Below, piece after piece: positions 1 to 11,740 of a stretch of 64,000 bases of DNA. The DNA comes from Thalassia testudinum. Lineage: Eukaryota; Streptophyta; Magnoliopsida; Alismatales; Hydrocharitaceae. The notes under the pieces were generated by a model. The model was not told the DNA's origin. It saw only the letters and a list, made by a program, of their open reading frames with translations, and ran no database searches. The stretch spans positions 73,348,501 through 73,412,500 of the forward strand of contig JAZHRO010000003.1 in NCBI GenBank assembly GCA_037157565.1. Reading direction: 5' to 3'. A program made the position numbers and the translations under genes. Numbering within the stretch: the stretch's first letter is position 1; each line of letters begins with the position of its first letter.

Positions 1-1290
1 ACTTGCTGGGATCCCACATGACCATCTGTACTAACCATGCAGCTATTCGGCACCTGTTGGCCAAGAAGGACACAAAGCCCAGGCTCATTAGATGGATCCA
101 GCTCTTGCAGGAATTTGACCTGGAAATCCGCGACAAGGCCGGATCAAAAAATGTGGTGGCTGAATACTTGTCTAGACTTCATCCAGATCACATTGGACCC
201 TCCTTACCTCTATCTGACGCCTTCCCCGATGAACACATTCTGGCTGTGCAAGACAAGAGACTGCCTTGGTATGCTGACTATGTCAACTACCTAGTTGTAG
301 GACAAACCCCGCACAACTGGTCCAGACAGCAACAGGACAGGATCTTCACTGAGGCCAAGCACAATTTCTGGGATGATCCCATGCTGTTTCGCCTCTGTGC
401 CGACCAGATCATCAGGTGGTGTATCCCTGAGAATGAAGTTCAGAGTGTGCTTTCCATCTCTCATGACCAGGCTTGTGGTGGCCACTTCTCTGGAAAGAAA
501 ATGGCTACAAAGGTTCTGCAGTCCGGATTCTACTGGCCTTCCCTGTTTAAGGATGCACACAACTTCATGAAGACTTGCTCATGCTGCCAAATGCTGGGAA
601 CCATGACCAGGAAAGATATGATGCCCCTCCTGCCCATTTTGATTGTCGAAATCTTCGATGTTTGGGGTATCATTTGTATGGGCCCCTTTCCGCCATCCAA
701 CGGCTTCGAGTACATCCTAGTCTCGGTAAACTATGTTTCTAAATGGATTGAAGCCATCGCCACCCATCGATGCAATCACAGGGCTGTCATGGACTTTGTT
801 AAGCAGAACATCTTTTCCCGGTTTGGAATACCAAAGGCCATGATCAGTGATGGTGGAAGTCATTTTATCCACTCCCAATTTTGTGCCCTACTTATAAAAT
901 ACGGGGTTAACCACCACATTGCTACCCCGTATCATCTGCAAATAACTGGGTAGACCAAGGTCTCCAATAGACAAATCAAGAACATTTTACTAAAGACTGT
1001 GAGACCTGACAAGAAAGACTGGTCCACACGACTAAATGATGCCCTATGAGCATGCAGGACCACTTTCAAGACCCCGATAGGCATGTCGCCTTATCACCTA
1101 GTCTTCGGCAAAGCCTGCCGTCTTCCTGTCGAATTGGAACACCAAGCTTACTAGGCTGTCAAGTAATCTAACATGGATTCCCAGTTAGTCGGTGCACAGA
1201 GGATGCTCCAATTATCTGAGCTCGAAGAAATTCGTCAGGATGCTTTTGAGAATAGTCGACTGTATAAGGAGAAAATGAAAGCCGTCCACG

Positions 1291-1295
1291 ACCGA
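1291..1295. repeat. J target-site duplication, left copy
   Basis: ACCGA, paired with ACCAA at 3087-3091 (one transition apart). Confidence 0.65.
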
Positions 1296-3086
1296 TGACG
1301 AGTTGATTGTTCGCTTTTCAAGTCGTTTATAGTTTTATGTGGTGGAAAAATCGACTAATCAATAATTAATATAACCACTCAATTAGGAGCGGGTCGTGTC
1401 CACAGGGAGGCAATGATGCAATAATATCTCAATTATTGGGGAATTTTTCAATCTCATGAGAAATCCATAGTCAAATCTGACTTGAAATGCGACGGAAAGA
1501 AGATGCACAATATCTTGAAAACATAAGGGTAGATGTGCAATTTTCCTCACTGAAATATTCGATAAACATGTGATGATTTTATGTAATTTTCCATTGATAT
1601 GTATTAAAGAAAATTTATGCACATTTAAATTCCAAAACCAATGTCAAAAAATGTTAATTACAAAAGCCACGCAATTGTAAGAGAGCTTAAGTATGAAGTT
1701 GTAAATTATGCCACAATAAAATATTCATAAACCAAAATTCTTTTTCCTATCAATGGCATGAAATGTAATAATTAATTAAGTCCATAACAGAGCATTTTAC
1801 CTCTCTCCTCCTCGCGATCGGGAGAGAGGTTCAATCGATGAGAGGTTCGCACAGGCGGTTGGCTGAAGTGAGGCCGTCGCGGTGGTGGTAGTCGCACGTC
1901 GAGTGGTGGTCAGAGTCGGTTGGACGGAGCTCCGATGCGAATGGCTGGCAATGGTGGCTGCAGCTGCTGAAGGGGCGGCTGTGCACGCGCGTTGAGCTCT
2001 CCTGCAGGGGGTGCGCGCACACTGCTGGTGTTGTGGGCACGCAGCAGTTGAGCATGCGGAGGGTTGCTGGAGAGCGTGTTCTAGTGGGGGCGAATGCTGC
2101 TGTAGGCGGTAGGCGCAGGCGGACGGTGCGGGTGCACTGCAGGCTGGAAGGCGTCGAGAAGAATGCACGCTTGCTGCGTGCATGAAAAGGCGTTGCAGGG
2201 TGCTGGCCGTGCCTGCCTTGCTCGTGACTGGAGGGCGTGCGGGGGAATCTTGAAGGAGGTGCAGCAGGAAGGCGCGGGCGCAGGAAGCTGCAGGCATGCG
2301 CATTGGTGGAGGCGCTGGAGCGGATGCTGCAGGAGGTGGTTCAAGTGTGCAACCGGAGGGGTGCAGGCGTGGAATGAGCGGCCGATTACTGTTGGAGTGT
2401 GGGTCGAAGCTTCAGACGTCCGGGAAACTTCTTGGACGTCTTAACTAACTGAGAAGTGAAATTGCAGTGGCTGCGGCGGTGGTTGTTGGTCAGGATGGTG
2501 AGGGAGGTGCACGCTGAGGTTCTCACGGTAATGCGGACGAGCTCCGGATGGCGGTGTGGCCTATCACACCACACGCCCACGGTGGTGGAGACTCGTCGCC
2601 ATTGTTGAGGCCAATGGTGTGGAATGGACGAGAGACGAACTTTCTGCATAGTGGTGGTCGGGGATGGAGGCCTTCTGAGCTCAGCTGCCTCCTCCTCTCT
2701 TTTGAAATCAACTGCCTGACCAGATCCAACACATCTACTCCTCCTTTATTGGGTTCTTCACTGTGGTAGTTGGAGGAAGAAATGTAGCCGTTGCACGTAG
2801 AAGAAGAATAAAAAATAATGATAAAATATTATGGTTATTTATATACAAACCCTCAACTTTTATGTTAACCTAAATTAATGCATGCAATTTACCTAATTAG
2901 TTAACTAATGAAATTCTAAGTTAATTCTAAATGCATTTAAATATGAATAAGATGCAGGAATTATGCAATTAAATTAGAAATATGAATTAATCGATTTACA
3001 TCCTAATTTATGCTAAATAAATGTTAGAATTAACCTAATGTTTAGGCACTTAAATACTTAAATAGCTCACAAATATGGGCTAATCA
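1296..3086 (-). mobile_element. Element J: solo LTR inserted in A integrase
   Basis: A 1791-bp block interrupts A precisely. It begins TGACGAGTTGATTG and ends GGGCTAATCA, with TG...CA ends and a short terminal inverted repeat GTTGATT/AATCAAC. The flanking pentamers are ACCGA and ACCAA. Joining the flanks restores the alignment with element B. It has no internal coding domain, primer-binding site or polypurine tract, so it reads as one LTR left after recombination. AT-rich ends surround a GC-rich centre (about 1800-2760). It shares GACGTC sites with the D LTR and a 'cagggagg' block near its left end, as in minus-strand LTRs, hence the minus orientation. Confidence 0.75.
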
Positions 3087-3091
3087 ACCAA
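3087..3091. repeat. J target-site duplication, right copy
   Basis: ACCAA. The A integrase alignment resumes immediately after it with CTCATCCATAG. Confidence 0.65.
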
Positions 3092-3339
3092 CTCATCCAT
3101 AGAAACACCTTGAGACTAACCAGCAAGTCTGGCTGTTCGACGCTCGCCTAAAACTCTTTCTGGGGAAACTCAGGTCCAAATGGACAGGACCATTTCGGGT
3201 GGTTAAGCCTTACTCTTATGGGGCGGTTGAAATCGCTAATCCAAACAATGGGCACACTTTTACGGTTAACGGTCAAAGACTGAAACACTTCCTAGGCCTG
3301 GTTCCCCCAAAGGAGAGTGTCACCCTCATTGAGAGATGA

Positions 3340-4676
3340 CACGAATCACTGTCGAGCTAGAGGCGTTAAACTCAGTGCTTCCTGGGAGGCAACCCAGAGC
3401 ATCCAGACTGATCTGGTATTGTACGTCACTTAGGTAATATCTTTTTAACCCCTGTTGCATCCATGTATTTGCCAATGAGGACATTGTCCAACTTAAGCAT
3501 GGGGGGGTGGTAAATGGCATGATTCTGAGCTTATTTAATTAGTCTGAATAAATAAATAAATAAATTGAATTTAGGAATAAACTTAGGCATTAGAAACATG
3601 TCAATAGTGGGCAATAATATAAAAAGAACTTGAACACTTAGACTTTTCCGGCCTTCAGGCTTAATCAGCTTTGGTGTCCATTGAAATATGGATGTAGTTT
3701 CGAATCCTTGCAACCTTAAGCTACTCTAATCCACCTACTGAAAAAGTTGATAAGTATACGACTTATCAACTCACCATCTAACTCAAAAGAACTTTGAGTC
3801 TAAGCATCTGCACACATTCCTACACAAACTCACTCCTCAGAGATTTTGAAAGAAATTGGGTAGCTATTGAACTCACTAGGGTGGTATGGCTAGCAAGTTG
3901 TCGTGTGTAACAACCCATTAGCAGGTTTTCTAGAGCCCAACCACGGGACCACTTCTTCTTCATTGCCTCCAGGTACATTTAAGATCAGGGAAGACACCTA
4001 CAAAAAAAAAGAAAAAAGGAGAAGAAAAGAAAATAAAATAAACCACACTTCACCACACGAGTATGGCTGGCAAGTGATCGTGGGTAGCAGCCCATTGATC
4101 AGTTGTCCAGAGCCCAGCTTAGTAATTGCACAAAAAGAACCAAAACACTTAAGGAAGAAGCAGGGAAGTAGTACAAGCTAGGGAGATATACACTGGAAAG
4201 TCCTTGTGTTGACCCCAATTAAAACAAATGTCGGGAGAAAGCTTCCAATAGAACAAATACACATTCATGCAAAATACTTCCTCTTTCAGTCACTTAGGGG
4301 AGTAGAAACCCGAAGTTTGTCTGAGTTACCGTTGATTAAGTCTATCACAATCTTCACACCAAGATGCTTAGCACTTAGGGTTTTGACCGAGTTTTTGGTG
4401 GGTTGGGTAGCTGTAAAAAGTTACCAACCCACTCTGAATTCCAAAAAAATTCTAAAAAAAAAATATATATACATATGTATATTTACATACATTAAAGCAA
4501 GGATTCAAGAAATTCATATTTTGGTAGACACCGGGGAGCTGCTTAGTCTTTGTGGATTAAGATCTTAGTATATTTCCTCCTATTGACACGTGATGAAGTG
4601 TCTAAGTAATTACTTCTTAAATTCAGACAGAAAATAAAGGCTAGAATAAACCTTGCTAGGGACTAGCATGGAGTAG
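3340..4676 (+). other. Element A 3' untranslated region
   Basis: This 1.3-kb stretch has no coding domain. In order it holds a GGCGTTAAACTCAG block with a GGGAGGCAACCC hairpin just after the pol stop (about 3365-3400), an internal polypurine-like site (AAGCATGGGGGGG, about 3496-3508), and two diverged copies of a 60-base unit (about 3884-3945 and 4061-4120) on either side of an A/G-rich tract. A TA-rich stretch follows near 4460-4500. The same order is found in B and C. Confidence 0.75.
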
Positions 4677-4687
4677 GCATGGGGGTA
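4677..4687 (+). other. Polypurine tract of A
   Basis: GCATGGGGGTA sits directly before the TGATAAC start of the LTR, where plus-strand DNA synthesis should be primed. Confidence 0.75.
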
Positions 4688-5129
4688 TGATAACACTGCA
4701 TCTGGGGGTGATAATTCTGTTAAATAGGGCCCATCTTAAGAATAAATGGCACAACATATGTAGAATGGGAGCATTGATTGCATCATATGCCAAGATTGCT
4801 TATAAAATAGTATTAATGGCCATTTGTATAAGCAATTGTCAAAGCAGGCCTCAGATGAGCAATCGGACCGCACGGATGGATTCAGAACAATGAACGTAGT
4901 CCGACGGACTCAAAATCGGCCAAATTTGACATCTGGAGCTCCCACAATTGGCCCAAGAAGTTCTGATCATTGATCTGAAGATAAACGGCCCACGATGCGC
5001 CACATGGCGCCCGGTCACCACGTACTCGCTTCCACCTTCACCCGGAGAGCAGATCTCAGCCGTCGATCTCTGATCGGATGGCTGAGAACCGTGCACATGC
5101 CCGTGGTTGCCGCGACAAAGCAGCGGGCG

Positions 5130-5181
5130 TAGCGCAGTTGTTGAAGCGCACGCCCACACCCATGCAACGCGGGTTCGAGCC
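5130..5181 (+). promoter_or_regulatory. tRNA-like A and B boxes inside A LTR
   Basis: TAGCGCAGTTG (5130-5140) fits the Pol III A box, and GGTTCGAGCC (5172-5181) fits the B box; their starts are 42 bases apart. GCGC/GCGC can form a D-arm around the A box, and CGCGG/CCGCG a T-arm around the B box. The acceptor stem does not pair, so this is a tRNA-derived promoter-like segment, not a tRNA gene. Confidence 0.5.
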
Positions 5182-5551
5182 GCGCGATGCTGAAATTAGA
5201 GATGACTTTGCGCTCGAGCGAAATTGGGTCGCCCGATCTGCAGTGAGCGACCGAGATAGCACCACGCGGCGCACCCTCAGGCAATAATCAGCTACGTGAG
5301 CACACACGTCGGACGACAGCGCCCGCGCGTGCGGGAACTGAAGGCACAATCCGAGCATGCCCTGGCGAAGACCTTAGTCGTTCAATCTTCAATCGGACGG
5401 CTCTCATGCAATGCCCACGGATCGAGTGCGAGGAAGAACGGCTGCAGCCGAGCGACCGGCAAACTGGGGGCTTCACTAACGTTTTTGGAAGGGTTTTAGC
5501 GACTTCCCGGATGTCGCTAAAAGCCATTCTTCATTTGGAAAGCCCTTCTCC

Positions 5552-5560
5552 CTATTTAAA
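5552..5560 (+). promoter_or_regulatory. TATA-like box in A LTR
   Basis: CTATTTAAA precedes the C-rich transcribed leader. The same site is found in both B LTRs (33673-33681 and 43268-43276). Confidence 0.55.
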
Positions 5561-6097
5561 CCCCTTCCAACCACTCATTCAAGGCATTCACTCCCCTTGC
5601 AACTACTCTACCCCTCTTTTAGCCAGCTTTAGGCCCTCTTGTAATCATCGGAGATGATCAGCCACCAATAGAGCCTTCTCCACCACCGTGGCTGCCTCAC
5701 CGCCCTTCCTCTCTCTCTCTTTCCTCCAGTCTTTTAATCTTTACTTTACTTATGTTTAAGCATGTATTTGATGTTGTAATTTATGAACTAGAGCTACATG
5801 ATTAATGATGTTGTTTTCCATTCAGTTGCCTAGTCTATTTCCTATTCAAGTTGCATGTTAAGAATGAAACGATCCTAACCCTAATTTCTCTCTCTCACTC
5901 TCTCTTGCTTTTCACCTGCACCTTTTCGCAAAGCAAAACTCCACAATTTTCGTGACAATAAGTGACAAGAAAAATTCGATTTTCATGCCTCCCTGAGATC
6001 GATCCTCAGACTCACATCCGTTTGTTTACTTTAAAATAGACGTTGCAAGTGCGAACTATAAGGACACTTCTTAACACACACACACCGAAGCACGTCA

Positions 6098-7075
6098 TAT
6101 CTACTTTTTGCGCTTTATCGACTATACTACAATGCATTACTTTTAAAGCACCGATTCAGAGCAATCAACAGACCTCCTCCCGGACATGCACGAAATGGAG
6201 CAGATGAGGGACAAAATGTCTGTTGGACCCAGTTGAGGCTCCTAATGAGCTTGGATGACTAAGAGGTTCGAGGAGGATGGCACCTCTAAATCAGAAGGTC
6301 ACTCACTGGAGAAGTAATTGGGCATCTAGGAAGGGAAAGTCTAGCAAAGACCCCTACATGGTAAAGCATCGGCACAGGTTACAAGGTTTCCCCTACCACA
6401 CCTTTTTATCGTGGATCCAAATAGATTAGAATGAGCGACTTAACCTCTTAAGTCTACCAAATTTTAATTTTGAATTGAGGTGCTTAGAATTCCACTTGAA
6501 CTTTTACAGTTGATTTGTGCTTGGTGACCTAATTTGAAGATTGGTTGACCCACAAGGTGGATCAACTTCACCTAACCTATCCTTGTTAATAAGTCTCAAT
6601 TTTAAGATTCAAGTGGATGATTAGAGCTTGATTTTAGGGTCTCCTTGATTAGATAACTTCAAGCAAGGGCCTGGGTAGCACACAATGCAGGAAAGTCAAT
6701 TCTTGTTATTTCAGTCACGTGTTTCTCAACCCTAAGATTAAAACCCAAATTTGGCTCTTTATGGTACAATGAATTTCTTCAAAATTTGGCACCTAGGTCT
6801 CAATCAAAAAGGTGAGTAGCCCTACGTACCTTAAATGCTTAGTAGGTGTAAGAATCTTGGAGAGGGGTTTGTAAATAGATCTAGTTAGGCAACTCAGAAG
6901 TGATTAATTCTAAATAAGGAATGCAATTTGACCTAATTGATTTTTCCTTTTCTAATCCTTCCAGAAATAGGGGTTTACGAAGAAGGAAACGAGGTTACCT
7001 ACCCCTCAAGTGGTTGTCATGTGGCTGATCTTCTCTTGTGTACTTGCACACCTGCAACAAATCAGATAAAGCAAG
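6098..7075 (-). other. Leader remnant of minus-strand element G
   Basis: This stretch is non-coding with many stops. Read on the minus strand it continues from the LTR at 7076-8798 and has TTGCAGG (7051-7057) like the leaders of B, C, D, H and I. A block near 6530-6590 resembles the D leader near 28990-29030 ('CACCTTGTGGG' in both). The primer-binding site expected beside the LTR is absent; TGCAGG lies only about 20 bases from the LTR end, so about 100 bases appear lost. A interrupts it on the left. The origin of 6098-6400 is unclear. Confidence 0.45.
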
Positions 7076-8798
7076 TGTTCGTGGCGTAAATCGCGTAAAA
7101 AAGTTAAACACATCGCAGTATAGTGCGAAATACGTCTCAACAAATAAATTTTAATGGAACAGGTGAGTCTCGATCAAACTCAGGGAGGTAGAAAGCATTT
7201 CGGATTTCGCAATTGATCTAGATCTAACTACTAACTAGATAATATCCTACTAATTGCAAACTAATCTATATATATATCCCAATATGTATATCATGCAAGT
7301 AGTCTGATCATCGATTTAAAAAATATAATTATGAGTAGAACAAGTTCTTGCTATCTAACTAGAGCATAAATGAAAAACTACTATCTACCTGAATAAGGGC
7401 ACCACGGGTGGTCTATGGTGGCCTTTTGGAGAGGCTGGGGAGAGCAATGGCGGTCCACCAAAGTTGCTTGGTGGGCGCTTCAGAGGAAGAGAGCTTGAGA
7501 TAGAGAGAGCTGAAGAAGATCTGAAGAACTGGAGTGGGTTTAGAGGAATTGGTGGAAGATCTTCTGAGTGGGCCCTGGGCCTTCTTTTGTAGCTTTAAGA
7601 GGGGGAAGATGGGAATTTGAACCACCAAAATTGTGCAATAACTTTCTGGTGATTAGATCCGTCGATCGGGAGATCAACGGATCAGATCTGGCCCCAAAAT
7701 CAACTTATTTATGCCTTCCATGCTCAGAGTGCACTAGATGTCATCACGTGGCTACCCCTACTGCCATTGGATGGCCATCTAATGCTCTAGCACTCGCTGC
7801 GCCGACAGCCACTGATTGTTCTTATCACCTACGTGTGCCCACGAGTTTAAACCTTACGCCTTAAGTCTCAGCTATCCAATCTCTCAATCGAACGGCTTAA
7901 AATGAGTGCTACCTTCGCTGAAAAGCACATGAGATTGTGCGTCAGTGTGGGGCATTAAATCTCGCTTGTGCATCGGTCACTCCACGTTACATCACGCATT
8001 TGTTTGCTCGCCGCTCATCCTCCATCTGACGGTCTAATTGAGTCTAGAGCATCACCTCAACTGAATTTTTTGCTTCGAATGGCACAATCCCGCATCTTAT
8101 GCTTTTGTGCGGGCGCATTAACCATTGCACCAAGCAGGCTCTTATATCATGGTTATGTTTTGGGTAACTCTGCTTTCGGTCGTTGGATGGAGATCCAATG
8201 GCCAAGATCTTCTTTCCTTTGAGGAGTTCTGGATGAAGCAGGCAACATGGATGCATCGTGGCAGTTGGATGATGATCCAATGGCTTACAATGCATGATGA
8301 ATATGTCTTTAGAGGATGGGTCATAGTGAGGGGCAGCTGTGATGGCATCACGTGGCATCATCGTGGCCGTCCATCTTCCCACTTTTGTAGACGGTGCTAT
8401 AGGCCTTCAATAGGGATGATTCTTACACCGTTGGACTGCGATCGTTGATCTGAATCCATCCGTGCGGTTGGATTTATCATTTGAGGTATGGATTTTTACC
8501 TTTTTGCCTCTTAGCTCTTACTATTTTGTCGACTCCATAGGATGCTATGAGAGTCTGATCGATGTGATCTTGGAAGCATTGGTTGTGTAGATCCGTAAGG
8601 TTGAATCGATCATCCACAACCCTAAATTACCTGCAATTGTTAGTACCTCTCAATTAGCACATAATATGACATTATTATTTACAACCTAATTAATCAGCTA
8701 TGATGCAAATTATGATGCGAATGCATGCAGAATGCCTAAGTTAAGCTAGGTTCTAACTTAATTCAGGTAGATTAGGACCTATGATTGCTACGCAATCA
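7076..8798 (-). repeat. LTR shared by F (3' end) and G (5' end)
   Basis: This 1723-bp LTR runs on the minus strand from TGATTGCG to CGAACA. Its start is near-identical to the D LTR start (TGATTGC...AATCATAGGTC). On its right is the F polypurine tract; on its left lies leader-like sequence. One LTR thus serves two internal regions, the structure left by LTR-LTR recombination in a tandem pair. A single F copy flanked by unrelated DNA is the alternative. It holds several GATC palindromes, for example at 8181-8200. Confidence 0.7.
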
Positions 8799-8810
8799 TA
8801 CTCCCATGCC
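8799..8810 (-). other. Polypurine tract of F
   Basis: On the minus strand GGCATGGGAGTA abuts the LTR start TGATTGCG. Confidence 0.7.
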
Positions 8811-10564
8811 TAAACCTTGCTTGTCCCTTGCAAATGCAAGACTAAATGCATTTTATCAAGAGTTTAACTAGAGAATTTCTTTTTGTTCGATCCAAAAATT
8901 TAGAATCTAGATAACCATGAACATGTAGTGGTGTAGCTTCTATAGTAGAATCAAGCAAAAAAGTCAATATGCATGTAAGGCTTGTGCTAGACCCTCAGTA
9001 AAATTCTATTGGGATGGGCAAATCTCTTCTCTCGAGGACACAGAATATCCGCTAGTTTTAGCACTAGCTCTTCGGCTTAGGTAGAAGATGTCTGAGTTAA
9101 CTGGTTTTGTATTTTGTTGCTCACTTTCTTTTGGTGCTACATAGAGAGTAGTATTTTAGAATATAGATTTTTAGATTATTAAATAGATCAACTTAGAGAG
9201 AGGATGGAAAACTATGCTCTCTTAATCCTAATTTCTTTTGTACTTTTTCTTCTCTCTTTTTCCTTTTTCTTTTCTTCTTTTTCTTTTTTTTTCTTTTTCT
9301 TCTCTTTTTCTTCCTAAGCTAACATCTCACCAATTTTGTGGATATATTTGGTGGTTTCTCATGGCATTACACTTCAATTAGGTTCTAATAACCCTATGTC
9401 TAAGTCAGAATTCCTCAACCCATATTCAGGAGATCAGAAATCAGGAAATGTACATCAAGCCCATATTTGGTGGATCGTGAGAGTGGCAGGTGTTGTTGCC
9501 ACAATGTACTTGACTCAGCATAACTCACACTTAATATGGCAAGATTTTTTTCTTTCTTTTCTCTCTCTTTTCTTTTTCTCCCTATTATTTTTTTCTCTTC
9601 TCTCTCTTTTTTTTTATAGACTAATATAATGCATATCTACTAACACAATGCAACATAGCAGATGTACTTTTATTTACGAGGAATTATTTGGAATTGGGGG
9701 TGTTCAAGGGGATATTAGGTGACTTATTTGGTGGAAGTGCCAATTCTTGGCACCGGGAAGGGAATGGATAGGACAACGTATTTCTGACCTTGATATCAGT
9801 ACCCTCCTTCAGCTGAGGATTTCGTGAAGGACAATCAAGACTATCCACCTTAGCTTAGTTTTATCTAAACCCGCTCCCTGCGTATTTGCCTTATTTGGTG
9901 TCTCTCACCAGGATTCTTTCAAAGAATTTGTATGCAAGAACTAGGAGCAAAAACTATGGCTAACTCCGAGTATCATTATCCAATTATCTAGAATTTATGA
10001 TTCCTTGCACTAGTCTTAGAGAATGAGCAGACTATTTACTCTCACCTCACACATGTTTTTGGTGGATCTATTAGAAGATGGTTCACCTGACTCACTAATT
10101 ATTGTCCAAGGGTTTAGGAGAAGAAGCAATTCTCTTCTCGACAAACAAGAGATGTCTATTGCTCTTCGCATTAGATCCATTGAAAATTCTACGTGCAAGT
10201 GTGAAATTGTATTGGATTCTAAGTTCAGGAATCTACTAAAGAATAAATTCCTAATGAAACCTCTTGATAAAATGATCTATTTCCCCCAGGTGTTGGTAGA
10301 AAATTTTCAATTTATAAGTACTATCCCCCCATGCCTAAGTTCTTGCATGTCCTCATGCATGAATAAAAGAAATAGAAATAAGGCAAGATGCAAGTGGATA
10401 GAAATCACCTAGACTACTCCTGACTTGTCATTCAGCACATGCCAACACTACAATGGTAATCACAATATGCATAATACTACGCGAGAATGAAATATACTAT
10501 GTATAAAGTATATGTATGTATGGGAAGTGCTGAGTTTAACGCCTCTAGCTGGGTGAAATGTTAG
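8811..10564 (-). other. Element F 3' untranslated region
   Basis: No coding domain is seen. There are two long purine tracts in the sense strand (CT-rich as given, 9235-9320 and 9545-9615). The octamer TTTGGTGG recurs at 9347, 9466, 9727 and 10058 as given (CCACCAAA in sense). An internal polypurine-like site with 'CATGAGGACATGC' lies at about 10326-10362. The conserved GGCGTTAAACTCAGCAC block lies at about 10530-10550. The layout is collinear with the D 3' region. Confidence 0.7.
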
Positions 10565-11740
10565 TCACATGTTCTCAAGAAGATGTATCATTTCATCAAC
10601 AGGAGGAGGTTCCTAGGCTACAATTGGCTTCAGGCACTGGTCATTCACCATAAAAACATGCCCAGATTTTGTGTCCATAATTTGGACTGCCCCGCTTGGA
10701 TATGGGCGGATCACCAGATATGGCCCAATCCACTTGGACTTGAGCTTTCCCACAAAGAATTTGCGATGGGAATCAAATAACCAAATCAGCTAGTTAGGCA
10801 TGAACTCCTTCCTTCAGAAGTGTCGGTCATGGAAAGCCTTAGTCTTATATTTGCATATCTTTGCATTCTCGTAGGCTTCCCACCGAATCTCCTCTAACTA
10901 GCTAAGCTGGAGCTTCCTTTCAAAGACTCCAATATTGACATTAAAATTACATTTTTGCACCGCCTAAAAGGCACTCTGCTCCAACTGTACAAGAAGGTTA
11001 CATGCCTTTCCATACACCATGCGGTACTGTGACATTCCGTGTAAGGCCTTATACACGGTCTGAAATGCCTAAAGTGCATCGATCCATCGATTGAACCAAT
11101 CCTTCCTATCAGGTCTAACCATCATGAAGAATGATTTTGATTTGAATGTTAGACACTTCTGCATACCCAATGGTTTGTTGGTGATACAGGGTAGCAATAC
11201 AATGATGTACCCCCATAATTCTTCAAAAGAGATCTAAAATGGCCTTGGATGAAGTGACTGCCCCCGTCGCTAATCAGTGTGCAAGGGACTCCGAATCTCA
11301 CGAAAATAGATTTCTGGACAAAGGATATAATAGTCTTGTGATTATCCCATCTTGTAGGGATAGCTTCAACCAACTTTGAGACATAGTCAACTGCAAGAAG
11401 TATGTACTCCAAGCCGTGTGAGTTCGGGAAAGGGCCCATAAAGTCGATGCCCTAGATGTCAAACACTTCTATGACCAGAATAGGTTGGAAAGGCAACATG
11501 TCTCTCTGGGTCATAGAACCGACCAACTGACATCACTTACATCATTTGGCAAACTTGTGCGTGTCTTTGAAAATGGTTGGCCAGAAGAATCTTGACTGCA
11601 AAATCATTGCAGTAGTTTTTTTGCCTAAAAAATGACATCCACAAGCATCGCTGTGGTAGAAGGAAAACTCACTTGAGATTTCATAGTCTAGGATGCATCT
11701 TCTAATGATCTTATCAGCCCCAATGTGAAAGAGTAGTGGG
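10565..11740 (-). pseudogene. Element F integrase (3' part of pol)
   Basis: This is the integrase of F from the end of the connection (P-L-L-F-H-I-G-A-D-K-I-I-R-R) through the zinc-binding part to the C-terminal domain. The core shows G-I-D-F-M-G-P-F with the first Asp present, V-D-Y-V-S-K, and I-S-D-G-G-S-H-F. Core residues lie at 11149-11450. A TAG replaces the Trp just before G-I-D. The C-terminal K-L-K-S-K-W-I-G-P-Y motif and V-F-M-V-N sit near 10640-10745. Several stops break it. The left part of pol is at 62216-64000. Confidence 0.85.

Larger units (their letters stand above)
3..3339 (+). pseudogene. Element A pol remnant: RNase H end and integrase
   Basis: The reading frame opens inside RNase H and runs through the connection into integrase. 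The HHCC zinc-binding part lies near residues 150-200, followed by the catalytic core. The first catalytic aspartate, present in element B as G-I-D-F-M-G-P-F, is Ile here (G-I-I-C-M-G-P-F), and the conserved V-D-Y-V-S-K-W is V-N-Y. The I-S-D-G-G-S-H-F motif is intact. The frame meets TAG at 951-953 where B has a Gln codon. Further stops replace Trp codons near 1047 and 1150. The C-terminal domain resumes after J at 3092 and ends with TGA at 3337-3339. This copy cannot encode an active integrase. Confidence 0.9.
1..6097 (+). mobile_element. Element A: 5'-truncated Athila-like gypsy retrotransposon
   Basis: This is the 3' half of an autonomous plus-strand LTR retrotransposon that runs in from the left edge of the window. 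What remains is the end of RNase H, the integrase, a 3' untranslated region, a polypurine tract and a 3' LTR. The coding part aligns base for base with element B, so A and B are one family. It is interrupted by the solo LTR J. Its right edge abuts a minus-strand leader (element G), so A probably inserted into G; the matching TSD would lie outside the window. Confidence 0.9.
4688..6097 (+). repeat. 3' LTR of element A
   Basis: This 1410-bp LTR runs from TGATAACACT to GCACGTCA. It is homologous along its length to both B LTRs. It contains imperfect GATC palindromes, a tRNA-like A/B-box pair, a TATA-like CTATTTAAA at 5552-5560 and a pyrimidine-rich transcribed part, and ends with the CCCTGAGAtCGA...GACTCAC block shared by this family. 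Confidence 0.9.

Noticed and set aside
1797..2445. Long frames in the GC-rich centre of J
   Set aside because: Ala/His/Ser-rich translations on both strands are typical of GC-rich DNA with few stops; no domain is visible.
5123..5192. A functional tRNA gene
   Set aside because: A and B boxes and two arms are visible, but the acceptor stem does not pair and the anticodon stem is poor; it lies in every LTR copy.
6098..6420. A short coding-like stretch (M-E-Q-M-R-D-K-M) near 6200
   Set aside because: Stops appear within about 20 codons either side and there is no family match that I can support.
9235..9615. CT-rich tracts as microsatellites or CRISPR-like repeats
   Set aside because: They are irregular pyrimidine tracts at fixed places in retrotransposon 3' regions; no direct-repeat and spacer pattern exists.
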